Origin: Clostridiales bacterium
GTDB lineage: Bacteria > Bacillota > Clostridia > Lachnospirales > Lachnospiraceae
Length of the DNA: 64,000 bases
Direction: 5' to 3'
NCBI GenBank assembly: GCA_018365455.1
Contig: JAGZJZ010000010.1
Span: 103,116-167,115 of the forward strand
Shown in pieces: positions 16,707 through 25,116 of this stretch (positions within the stretch are counted from its first letter, which is position 1; each line of letters opens with the position of its first letter). The notes below the pieces were generated by a model. That model ran no database searches and was not told the origin of the DNA. It worked only from the letters and a program-made list of their open reading frames with translations. A program made the translations under genes and the position numbers.

Positions 16707-17659
16707 TGAATAAAAGAGTATATGGTGTTTTAGGTATTTCATCCGTTATGGCAAACTGGAATGCAGATTTTTCAGGATATCCGAAAACGACTTCCGACGG
16801 ATCAACTTTTGGAAGTGATAAGGCGCTGAAATATCCAATGAAGAAGATGTGGGATAATCAGGGAAAACCCGTTGTTTACATTAAGTCCATGAGATTTGAG
16901 AAAGGGAAAAAGGGAGAAGTCTCTTTGATACCCAGAAGTTTAAAAGAACGTTATGAACAGATATTTGATGTAGCAGATTTAAAAGACTGCAAAGATATAG
17001 AGTCGGTTCTTCGGAATTTATTCCATGCTGTAGATGTTAAGAATTTTGGTGCTACATTTGCAGAATCAGGTAATAATATTTCGATTACCGGTGCGGTGCA
17101 GATCGGTCAGGGATTCAATAAATATGATAATACAGATCCTCAGGAGCAGCCTATTCTATCCCCATTCCGTGATGCTTCAAAAGTGAAAGATGGTGAAGAA
17201 GCCAAGAACTCTACCCTTGGAACAAAAATAGTCAGTAATGAGGCTCACTATTTCTATCCATTTGTAATTAATCCCCTTGCATATAAGGAATTTGTGGAAT
17301 TAGGGGTAACTGAAGGCTATACAGAGGAGGATTATCAGAATTTTAAAGAGACTTCCATCGTTTCAGCGACGGCATTTGCTACAAATGCGAAAGCAGGGTG
17401 TGAAAATGAGTTTGCACTTTTTGTGGAAACAGAAGAAGATCTTTATCTGCCGTGTCTGTCCGAATATATTACTTTTGAGAAAAATGAGGATAAAAAAGAA
17501 GAGAAAAATGTAATTCGATTAAATTGTTCAGAATTATTAAACAAGGTTAAGGACAAGGTTCAATCTATCGAAATATATTTTAATCCATACACAACGAAGT
17601 TAGAGGCAGATGTGGAAGGAGCACGTTATTTCAATATCATAACCCGGAAAGAGGTGTGA
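16703..17659 (+). CDS. cas7: Cas7 (Csh2-like), backbone subunit of type I-B Cascade
   Basis: A 318-residue Cas7 of the type I-B Csh2 kind. It begins RVYGVLGISSVMANWNADFSGYPKT and continues with FGSDKALKYPMKKMW, both characteristic of this family, and has the central SITGAVQIGQGFNKY strand and KIVSNEAHYFYPFVINP. Several copies would bind the crRNA spacer. It overlaps cas8b by four bases and is one base from cas5, so it belongs to the cas6-8b-7-5 transcript. Confidence 0.95.
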   Translation: MMNKRVYGVLGISSVMANWNADFSGYPKTTSDGSTFGSDKALKYPMKKMWDNQGKPVVYIKSMRFEKGKKGEVSLIPRSLKERYEQIFDVADLKDCKDIESVLRNLFHAVDVKNFGATFAESGNNISITGAVQIGQGFNKYDNTDPQEQPILSPFRDASKVKDGEEAKNSTLGTKIVSNEAHYFYPFVINPLAYKEFVELGVTEGYTEEDYQNFKETSIVSATAFATNAKAGCENEFALFVETEEDLYLPCLSEYITFEKNEDKKEEKNVIRLNCSELLNKVKDKVQSIEIYFNPYTTKLEADVEGARYFNIITRKEV

Positions 17660-17660
17660 T

Positions 17661-18365
17661 ATGGAAATTTTAAAATTCAGGTTAAAAGGTAAAAACGCCT
17701 TCTTTAAAGTACCTGAAGTGAATACCTACTATTATTTTACTTATGGGAACATACATAAAGTAGCGCTATTAGGCATGTTTGGTGCCATTATGGGGTATCA
17801 GGGATATGAGCACAAATACGAGCGTTATCCGGAATTCTATGAGAAGTTAAAGGATATCCAGATTTCTGTAATGCCGGAACCAAAACATGGGTATTTTCAA
17901 AAGAAAATTCAGTTTTACAATAATACAGTAGGATATGCTTCTCAGGAAATGGGCGGAAATCTAATTGTGAAAGAGCAGTGGTTGGAGCAACCTGACTGGA
18001 CAGTCTGTGTCCTGATCCAGGATCCCGAAAGTGAAAAACTGGCTGATTTTATGGCAAACAGGCGTTGTATTTACACTCCATATCTGGGTAGAAATAATCA
18101 TTTGGCTGATATAGGAGAGGTTGAAATTGTAAATGCACAGACTGTAGCATGTGAGGAAAAGAATCTTCATAGTTTAGTGCCGGAAGATGTTGTTGAATTT
18201 GATCTGGATGAAATGACTTTTAAATATGGAGAATTTTTACCGGTAAGTTTAAAAGAGGCAACAAATCTGTATGATTTAAAGAAATTTATTCTGACCGACG
18301 CTGAAATGGTGCAGTGCAAAAAGGATGTTTATCAGATCGGTGAAAAGAATATTGTTTTCTATTAG
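17661..18365 (+). CDS. cas5: Cas5 (type I-B)
   Basis: A 234-residue RAMP protein that would bind the crRNA 5' handle. The N-terminus EILKFRLKGKNAFFKVPEVN is the first RAMP strand, followed by ALLGMFGAIMGYQGY, the typical Cas5 helix after the first strand, and TPYLGRNNHLADIGEVE later, also typical of Cas5. GAGGTG precedes the ATG by a few bases. It is the last gene before a terminator and a MITE-like insertion, which separate it from cas3. Confidence 0.93.
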   Translation: MEILKFRLKGKNAFFKVPEVNTYYYFTYGNIHKVALLGMFGAIMGYQGYEHKYERYPEFYEKLKDIQISVMPEPKHGYFQKKIQFYNNTVGYASQEMGGNLIVKEQWLEQPDWTVCVLIQDPESEKLADFMANRRCIYTPYLGRNNHLADIGEVEIVNAQTVACEEKNLHSLVPEDVVEFDLDEMTFKYGEFLPVSLKEATNLYDLKKFILTDAEMVQCKKDVYQIGEKNIVFY

Positions 18366-18437
18366 TGAATCATAAATTTTTGGAAATCTGGTTTGTCAGA
18401 CATTGAACTTAAATTTAATTGGTTGCAGGTAAGGAGG

Positions 18438-18485
18438 AAACCGCAGGGTATAGGAGGATCATTCTATATTCTGCGGTTTTTATTT
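18438..18485 (+). terminator. Rho-independent terminator after cas5
   Basis: AACCGCAG and TATAG pair with CTATA and CTGCGGTT around a two-base internal mismatch and a GAGGATCATT-type loop, followed by TTTTATTTG. It would end the cas6-8b-7-5 transcript, so cas3-4-1-2 needs read-through or its own promoter. Confidence 0.75.
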
Positions 18486-18498
18486 GTTATGACATATT

Positions 18499-18659
18499 AG
18501 AGCGTGTTTGAAAGTTCATTCCCGCCATGTGCACGCCCCACTTTGCGGCATATTTGCACTGAATTCAGGTTTCGTAGCCCGCTGCGCGCCCTTCATTCGG
18601 GACAAATCTCCCACAAAGTGTGACGTACAGCTGCCAGAAAGCAATTTTAAAACACGCTT
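18499..18659. mobile_element. MITE-like repeat element, copy B, between cas5 and cas3
   Basis: Second copy of the element at 8124-8287, same orientation, about 160 bp. The left end is AGAGCGTGTTTGAAA and the right end TTTTAAAACACGCTT. Internal blocks GCACGCCCCACTT, GCGGCATATTTGC, CGTAGCCCGCT, GCGCCCTTCATTCGG and AAAGTGTGACG are shared. It lacks the CAGCTG duplication of copy A. It has no coding capacity. Its position splits the cas genes into two blocks. Confidence 0.75.
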
Positions 18660-18741
18660 TAGGAGATATAAGTGAAAATAATAAATGATAATGTAAGATA
18701 TGAAAATAACTTTAAATTAAACATAAAATAGGGAGGCAGTT

Positions 18742-21285
18742 ATGGCTTGTTTTATTAAAATGGAAGAAGTAATTGAGGCAGATTATCCATTGTATGCACA
18801 CTGGAAGGATGATGCTGATAAAGAAACGCTAAAAGAGCACCTGAACCGATGCCAGAAATATTTTGAGCTTCTGGAAACTGAAAAAGGTTTGTCAAATGTA
18901 ATTGAGCGGTTTGCGCTGCAGCTTATTCCTAATGCCACAAGTGAAATACATGGTTTTATTTATAAAATGTTTTGCCAGGTAATTATATTTCATGATTTTG
19001 GAAAAATTAATCCGGCATTTCAAAAACAGAAAATGAAAAATTTGAAGGCGCCGGTAAAGGTTCTGGATGGATTGTCTGGGGCGGACCATTCCTTATTCTC
19101 TTCAATCCTCTATTTAGATTATTTTATAGAACAGATTGAAAAAAGCGGTTATTCTAAAAAGGACAGGAGTATGCTGATCGTTTTGGCGTGGATGAATGCA
19201 TATATCATATCAAGGTATCATAGTGATTTGGAGAAAATGGAAGGTTTTATATCAAAATTTCAGGATAAGGAAGGGGAAATCGGATATCTGCTGAATGTCC
19301 TGGAAAGATTCGGACTGCAGGGATTTCACGGGTTACGCAGTCTGTCCGGTGATTCTATCTCAAAGAGTTTTCATAAATATTCGAATGTAAAGCAAAGACT
19401 GAGCCGGGACCAGGATATTGTCTGCTTTTTTTATATGCGATACTTATATTCCGCATTGGTTGCGTGCGACTATTATGCCACAACCGAGTACATGGAAAAT
19501 GTGCAGATCAAAGAATTTGGAACCATTCAATGTGCAGATACATTTCGAGAACCCTATGAAAATTCAGAGTTGTACCAAAATATACGGGAATATGAAAAAA
19601 ACAATAGTAACGGAGGAAAGAAGACGACCGGGGAACAGAGTGAAATTAATAATATGAGAAGTGAAATGTTCCTGGAGGCAGAGAAAACATTGCATAAATA
19701 TCCGGAGGAATCCATTTATTTTCTGGAAGCCCCTACGGGTAGCGGTAAAAGTAATACGGCAATGAATTTGGGATTTCAATTGTTAGATAAAGGGAAAAAA
19801 ATATTCTATATCTATCCATTCAATACGCTTGTTGAACAAAACAGAATAAATTTGCAGGAAATATTCAGAGACAAAAAGGTGCAGGATCAGATTGTAGTGG
19901 TGAATTCTTTAAATCCCATAACCGGAAAGGGAAATGTCTCTGAGGACTCGAAAGACTATTATCAAAATGCGTTACTGGACCGGCAGTTTTTGAATTATCC
20001 ATTTATACTATCAACCCATGTAAGCTTTTTTGAAACACTTTTTGGAAATAAAAAGGAATCGATATTTTCTTTTTTGCAGCTTACGGATAGTATAGTAATC
20101 CTGGATGAAATTCAAAGTTATAAGAATACCATATGGGCAGAAATAATGATTTTTCTGCGTGCCTGTTCGAAACTTCTCGGAATGAAAATCATTATCATGT
20201 CGGCTACTTTGCCGGGGCTTGATATTCTGGATGGCGGGGAAGGAACGGTGACAAGGCTGATTGAAGACCGTAAAAAATATTTTAACCATCCGCGGTTTCA
20301 GAACCGGGTTACGGTTTCCTATGATTTGTTAAATGAGAAAATGACGCTGGACCGTTTAATGCAGCAGGTAATCGATAAAAGCATGCCGGATAAGAAAATC
20401 TTGGTAACATTTATTAAAAAAGATTCTGCTTATGAGTTTTACGATTATTTATGCAATAATGATGAGTTATCGGTACCTGTTTCCCTTATTACGGGAGATG
20501 ATTCTATGTATGAAAGAGAGAAGATCTTAAAGCCGATTCGGGAAAAAAAGATTTCCGGCATGATACTGGTCTCTACGCAGGTAATTGAGGCCGGTGTGGA
20601 TATCGATATGGATCTTGGATTTAAAGACATCTCCAAGCTGGATAGTGAAGAACAGTTTCTGGGGCGCATTAACCGTTCCTGTAAAAGAGCAGATGCAGTG
20701 GTTTACTTCTTTGACCTGGATCGGGCAGATAGAATTTATGGACAGGATTATCGAATGGATGAATCATTTACGCTTATTGCACCAGATATGAGAGCGATAT
20801 TAAAGGAGAAGGAATTTGGAAAATATTACAAAGGGGTTCTGGAAGTATTAAAACGCCAAAGGAATGACAGCACTTCCACAGAGGGGCTGGATCACTTTTT
20901 TGATGAAACTGTAAAATATCTGGACAGTCCGGGAATAGCAAAACGCATGAAATTAATAGATGAAAACAATTGGAATATGAGTATAGTAATCTGCAGAACA
21001 CTGGAATGTGAAGATGGAACTATGTTAGACGGATGGAGTTTATGGGAACAGTATGAAATGCTGCTTCGTAACAGGACGATGGAATTCTCGGAAAAGCAGG
21101 TGAAATTATCAGATGTAAGAAGTAAACTAAATAATTTTATTTATCAGGTAAAGTGGAATCCAAATCTAAATTACAGCGGCGTTTTGGGGGAATTATACTG
21201 TATTCAGGATGGTGAAACTTACTTTGAAAATGGAAAATTAAATCGTAAGAAATTAGAATCTGAAGGTGTATTATTTGTGGACTAA
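18742..21285 (+). CDS. cas3: Cas3 helicase-nuclease (HD + DExH)
   Basis: An 847-residue Cas3 that degrades target DNA after recruitment by Cascade. The HD nuclease domain is N-terminal, with His near residue 20 (YAHWKDD) and the HD pair in IIFHDFGKINPAF (residues ~84-85). The helicase shows Walker A EAPTGSGKSN (~330), DEIQ in VILDEIQSYKN (~455), SAT (~487) and motif VI QFLGRINRSCKR (~642). All key motifs look intact. GGGAGG lies before the ATG. A terminator and MITE-like repeat upstream suggest separate expression from the Cascade genes. Confidence 0.97.
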   Translation: MACFIKMEEVIEADYPLYAHWKDDADKETLKEHLNRCQKYFELLETEKGLSNVIERFALQLIPNATSEIHGFIYKMFCQVIIFHDFGKINPAFQKQKMKNLKAPVKVLDGLSGADHSLFSSILYLDYFIEQIEKSGYSKKDRSMLIVLAWMNAYIISRYHSDLEKMEGFISKFQDKEGEIGYLLNVLERFGLQGFHGLRSLSGDSISKSFHKYSNVKQRLSRDQDIVCFFYMRYLYSALVACDYYATTEYMENVQIKEFGTIQCADTFREPYENSELYQNIREYEKNNSNGGKKTTGEQSEINNMRSEMFLEAEKTLHKYPEESIYFLEAPTGSGKSNTAMNLGFQLLDKGKKIFYIYPFNTLVEQNRINLQEIFRDKKVQDQIVVVNSLNPITGKGNVSEDSKDYYQNALLDRQFLNYPFILSTHVSFFETLFGNKKESIFSFLQLTDSIVILDEIQSYKNTIWAEIMIFLRACSKLLGMKIIIMSATLPGLDILDGGEGTVTRLIEDRKKYFNHPRFQNRVTVSYDLLNEKMTLDRLMQQVIDKSMPDKKILVTFIKKDSAYEFYDYLCNNDELSVPVSLITGDDSMYEREKILKPIREKKISGMILVSTQVIEAGVDIDMDLGFKDISKLDSEEQFLGRINRSCKRADAVVYFFDLDRADRIYGQDYRMDESFTLIAPDMRAILKEKEFGKYYKGVLEVLKRQRNDSTSTEGLDHFFDETVKYLDSPGIAKRMKLIDENNWNMSIVICRTLECEDGTMLDGWSLWEQYEMLLRNRTMEFSEKQVKLSDVRSKLNNFIYQVKWNPNLNYSGVLGELYCIQDGETYFENGKLNRKKLESEGVLFVD

Positions 21286-21305
21286 TAGAAGTGGGGGAAG
21301 AGAAA

Positions 21306-21797
21306 ATGCAGGTAAATGGAACTTTAATTAATTATTATTTTCACTGCAGACGCCAGTGCTACCTACATGGAAATCGTTTGAATCTGGAAGATAACAGTGA
21401 GATTGTAATGATTGGGAAAGCGATACATGAAGAGAAAGCGCAGGGGAAGGATACAGAAATCGCAATAGAGAATATCAGACTGGATAAATTAACTGCTGAG
21501 TACCTGACGGAAGTTAAAAAATCAGATGCAGATATAGAAGCCAGCCGCTGGCAGCTGTTATATTATCTCAAAGTATTAAAAGAGAAAGGCATCGTACGAA
21601 AAGGAAAGTTAGAGTTTGTAGAAAAAAAGCAAGCCAATAAAAAGATTGTAATTGTGGAGCTTGGAGACGAAGAAGAACAAAAATTAGAACAGTATATCAA
21701 AGAGATAGAGGCATTGCTGGAAAGTGATGTCGTGCCGGAAGGGATTGGGAAATCCCAATGTAAAAAGTGTGCTTATTATGAATATTGTTTTATTTAA
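21306..21797 (+). CDS. cas4: Cas4 (type I-B adaptation nuclease)
   Basis: A 163-residue Cas4, a RecB-like nuclease with an iron-sulfur cluster that trims prespacers and checks the PAM. The four cluster cysteines are visible: the first in YYFHCRRQC and three in the C-terminal CKKCAYYEYC. A nuclease His/Glu region is visible (GKAIHEEK; RKGKLEFVEKK). I prefer ATG 21306, preceded by GGGGGAAGAG; a GTG at 21291 would add five residues. It follows cas3 by 20 bases and precedes a truncated cas1. Confidence 0.93.
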   Translation: MQVNGTLINYYFHCRRQCYLHGNRLNLEDNSEIVMIGKAIHEEKAQGKDTEIAIENIRLDKLTAEYLTEVKKSDADIEASRWQLLYYLKVLKEKGIVRKGKLEFVEKKQANKKIVIVELGDEEEQKLEQYIKEIEALLESDVVPEGIGKSQCKKCAYYEYCFI

Positions 21798-21892
21798 ATC
21801 AAGGGAAATAGAAAATCCTTAAGGTATAGACTGCACTTGTAAAATATTTTAAATAGGTTAAAGAAGTTCTGGATGAAACAAAGGAGGAAAAC

Positions 21893-22510
21893 ATGGGATC
21901 TACAAAATATTTAATGTCTATGGGAGAGTTGACAAGAAAAGATAACTCACTATGCTTTCGAAAAAATGGTAAAAATATCTATATTCCGATTGAAAATACA
22001 AAAGAAATTTATTGCTTAAATGAGGTGTCTTTCAATACAAAACTATTGGATTTTTTCAGCCAAAATCAAGTGATCGTTCATTTCTTTAATTACTATGAAG
22101 GATACAGCGGCACCTTTTATCCAAAGAACCATTATAATAGCGGACGCCTCATTGTCAGACAGGTAGAGGCGTATCATGAATCCAGAATGGAGATAGCAAA
22201 AGCGATTGTATATGGGATCGGTGTGAATATGGGGGAAGTATTATATCATTACTATAAGCATGATAAGAAAGAAGTTAAGGAGACGATAGACTGGCTGAAA
22301 AAAGAGTTTCCCAATCGGGTGAAGAGAGCGGAAACCCCTGCTGAATTAATGTCATATGAGGGCGAAGCATGGATTAAATTTTATGGGACTTTTAAATATT
22401 TTCTTCCGGAAGAATTTATTATGAATAAGAGAGTAAAGCGTCCGCCGGACAACCCAATCAATGCATTGATATCTTTTGGAAACACATTGAATTTATACCA
22501 TTCTCTCTGA
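21893..22510 (+). CDS. cas1: Cas1, C-terminally truncated
   Basis: A 205-residue Cas1 against about 330 in the family. It has the complete N-terminal beta domain (STKYLMSMGELTRKDNSLCFRK...) and the start of the helical domain, including the catalytic Glu segment SYEGEAWIKFYG. It stops right after NALISFGNTL, where the family normally continues with the helix carrying the metal-binding His and the later Asp. Both ligands are therefore absent. The stop is followed immediately by the cas2 ribosome site (AAGGAGGGG), as if about 120 codons had been deleted between the two genes. Integrase activity is probably lost. GGAGGAAAAC precedes the ATG. Confidence 0.88.
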   Translation: MGSTKYLMSMGELTRKDNSLCFRKNGKNIYIPIENTKEIYCLNEVSFNTKLLDFFSQNQVIVHFFNYYEGYSGTFYPKNHYNSGRLIVRQVEAYHESRMEIAKAIVYGIGVNMGEVLYHYYKHDKKEVKETIDWLKKEFPNRVKRAETPAELMSYEGEAWIKFYGTFKYFLPEEFIMNKRVKRPPDNPINALISFGNTLNLYHSL

Positions 22511-22520
22511 AGGAGGGGAT

Positions 22521-22814
22521 ATGATGAAAAAACAACTATCTTATAATTATGCTTTTGTGTTCTATGATGTAAATGAAAAAAGAGTCCAAAAGGTATTTAA
22601 AGTATGTAAGAAATATTTATCACATTTCCAATACTCCGTATTCCGAGGAGAAATTACGCCATCAAAATTAATTGAATTGAGAACGGATATTAATAAAGTA
22701 ATTGACAAAGAAGAGGATTTTGTTTGCATCATTAAATTAATGAATGATAATGTGTTTGGAGAGGAGATTTTAGGAAAGCGAGATCAATCGACGGGAGAAG
22801 ATTTGATCTTATGA
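22521..22814 (+). CDS. cas2: Cas2
   Basis: A 97-residue Cas2 of the type I-B kind. The first ferredoxin-like strand carries the family Asp (YAFVFYDVNEKRVQKVFKVCKKYL), followed by FQYSVFRGEITPSKL. Cas2 dimers bridge two Cas1 dimers during spacer integration. The gene looks intact although its partner Cas1 is truncated. Tandem ATG codons at 22521 follow AAGGAGGGG. It ends two bases before the conserved leader motif of array 2. Confidence 0.94.
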   Translation: MMKKQLSYNYAFVFYDVNEKRVQKVFKVCKKYLSHFQYSVFRGEITPSKLIELRTDINKVIDKEEDFVCIIKLMNDNVFGEEILGKRDQSTGEDLIL

Positions 22815-22816
22815 AA

Positions 22817-22990
22817 TTTACCAGGTGCCAAAAAGGGGAAAACCTGAAAAACTTGATAGTGATCGGGTAAAATGAGGGTTTTGTATTGGCAAGGACGAAA
22901 ACGATTGGCGCCTGGTAAAATTTGTGATAAAGGTTGATTTTATGGGGGATGTGGGGTATAGTTAATGAGAGGAATGTTGGATTTGCGTTG
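22817..22990 (+). promoter_or_regulatory. CRISPR array 2 leader with promoter
   Basis: TTGATT (22934-22939), 17 bases and TATAGT (22957-22962) form the same promoter as in leader 1 and at the same distance from repeat 1. The inverted pair TTTACCA (22817-22823) and TGGTAAAA (22913-22920) lies 174 and 78 bases before the repeat, against 175 and 77 in leader 1. Here the arms extend (CCAGGTGCCAA against TTGGCGCCTGG), so a long stem is also possible and could end cas2 transcripts. Confidence 0.78.
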
Positions 22991-24837
22991 GATTAATAGT
23001 AATATAGGATGTATTGAAACTTTTCTATCCATATATCTGCATATTCCATTTATCCGATTAATAGTAATATAGGATGTATTGAAACTTCGGCAGTAAACAC
23101 GTCCAGAGATTCCGTCTTGGATTAATAGTAATATAGGATGTATTGAAACGGAAATAGTGAATGAAGAGAGCGGAGAAGTCTTTGATTAATAGTAATATAG
23201 GATGTATTGAAACCGTGAAATTAAAGGAGGATTAGAAGATGAATAAATAGATTAATAGTAATATAGGATGTATTGAAACGGAAATTGGCAAGCAACACGT
23301 GTTTATGCAAATCCGATTAATAGTAATATAGGATGTATTGAAACGCCACCTTGTTGTTATCTATCGCCCCGTTGGTTATGATTAATAGTAATATAGGATG
23401 TATTGAAACTAGCCCAGATGCCGATGCAGAGTAAAAAAAGTAAGATTAATAGTAATATAGGATGTATTGAAACTAATAACCATTCCGATACGGGTGTGAC
23501 AAATATGATTAATAGTAATATAGGATGTATTGAAACGAATTGGAACTCTTATAGCATAGAAAAAAAGTTATCGATTAATAGTAATATAGGATGTATTGAA
23601 ACCGTGAAACATGGAGGTGCAAAAAAAGGACGTAAGAAGATTAATAGTAATATAGGATGTATTGAAACGTCTGGGAGAACAATCCGGATCTAATGGCGGA
23701 ATAGATTAATAGTAATATAGGATGTATTGAAACATGATTTCCTTGTGGACCTGCAGGGCGATTTGGAGATTAATAGTAATATAGGATGTATTGAAACGAA
23801 AATCCAGAAAGCTATAAGGAATCACAAAAAGATTAATAGTAATATAGGATGTATTGAAACTGGAAACCTTGCATGTTCTCTGGCTTCGTAGCAGGATTAA
23901 TAGTAATATAGGATGTATTGAAACATCTCCATATGGTTACAGATATGAGTATGTTTGCGATTAATAGTAATATAGGATGTATTGAAACCCTCGGTGGCAG
24001 TTGTCCACCCAAGCTTGTATTTGCGATTAATAGTAATATAGGATGTATTGAAACTTAATGATCATGTTGCCGTCTTCATCCCGGTTAAACGATTAATAGT
24101 AATATAGGATGTATTGAAACCCCATTATCTTTTACCCTTTCAATATTCTGATTAAGATTAATAGTAATATAGGATGTATTGAAACCGGTCAAAATCTAAA
24201 TTATCCAGGTAATACCCTGATTAATAGTAATATAGGATGTATTGAAACAGAAGCAGCCAAAAAATTAAATTATGACAGTATGCGGATTAATAGTAATATA
24301 GGATGTATTGAAACGTAAATACGCTTTTTAACCTTTTCATTTGCGCCCCCGATTAATAGTAATATAGGATGTATTGAAACCCATCTTCTGATATTTTTAT
24401 GACCTGAAATGCCTGGATTAATAGTAATATAGGATGTATTGAAACCGGATAGGGGTGCCGAACAGCAAAATTTATATAAGTGATTAATAGTAATATAGGA
24501 TGTATTGAAACAGAAAGGCTGGAAAGCACTTGGAGATCTTGCGCTGATTAATAGTAATATAGGATGTATTGAAACTCCCGAATACATTTTAATGATGGTT
24601 GGCGGAAACTAGATTAATAGTAATATAGGATGTATTGAAACCACAATTTCCAACCCATTTTAAAATCCCAACATGGATTAATAGTAATATAGGATGTATT
24701 GAAACTATGGGGAGACAGAAGTAGTGGACGTGTTTGTTTGTGATTAATAGTAAAATAGGATGTATTGAAACCTGGTAGCATAGAATTTCTTAGTGAATTA
24801 TTATTAAGATTAATAGTAATATAGCATGTATTGCAAC
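22991..24837 (+). CRISPR. CRISPR array 2 (type I-B, 29 repeats)
   Basis: There are 29 repeats of the same 30-nt sequence as array 1, with spacers mostly 34-38 nt. The last two repeats (24742 and 24808) carry one and two substitutions, marking the leader-distal end on the right. Both arrays point the same way and can be processed by the same Cas6. One spacer (between the repeats at 23184 and 23250) contains an AAAGGAGG-spaced ATG and so seems to come from the start of a protein-coding gene. Confidence 0.98.
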
Positions 24838-24936
24838 TTTTTGCAGTATTGTAGGAGTTAGCAAATACTAGAAAAATAAATATTTTAAACCATTCAAGAA
24901 CAAATTATAAAAGTGAAAAGATATATCCAAATCAAC

Positions 24937-24958
24937 TTTACCATGCAGGCGTGGTAAA
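24937..24958. promoter_or_regulatory. TTTACCA-N8-TGGTAAA inverted repeat between array 2 and jetA
   Basis: TTTACCA (24937-24943) and TGGTAAA (24952-24958) enclose TGCAGGCG. The arms match the motif present in both CRISPR leaders, and AGGCGTGG also occurs at the left motif of leader 1. It may be a leader relic or a binding site shared by the arrays and the Wadjet operon. The rest of 24838-25013 shows no gene. Confidence 0.5.
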
Positions 24959-25013
24959 AATATAAAAAAGGTTGTTGGAGAATGGCAAAAAATATAAAGT
25001 GTTAATTTGTTAC

Positions 25014-25042
25014 TTGACATTTATAGTTTGGACAAATAAGAT
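25014..25042 (+). promoter_or_regulatory. Candidate promoter of the Wadjet operon
   Basis: TTGACA (25014-25019) and TAAGAT (25037-25042) are 17 bases apart in a very AT-rich stretch, 75 bases before jetA. The guaA promoter in this window has the same hexamers and spacing. Confidence 0.6.
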
Positions 25043-25116
25043 ATTATATATAAAAAATACATTCATAGCAAATGAAAATTAAAAATATATAAGAATATTT
25101 TTCAAGAGGGATACGA

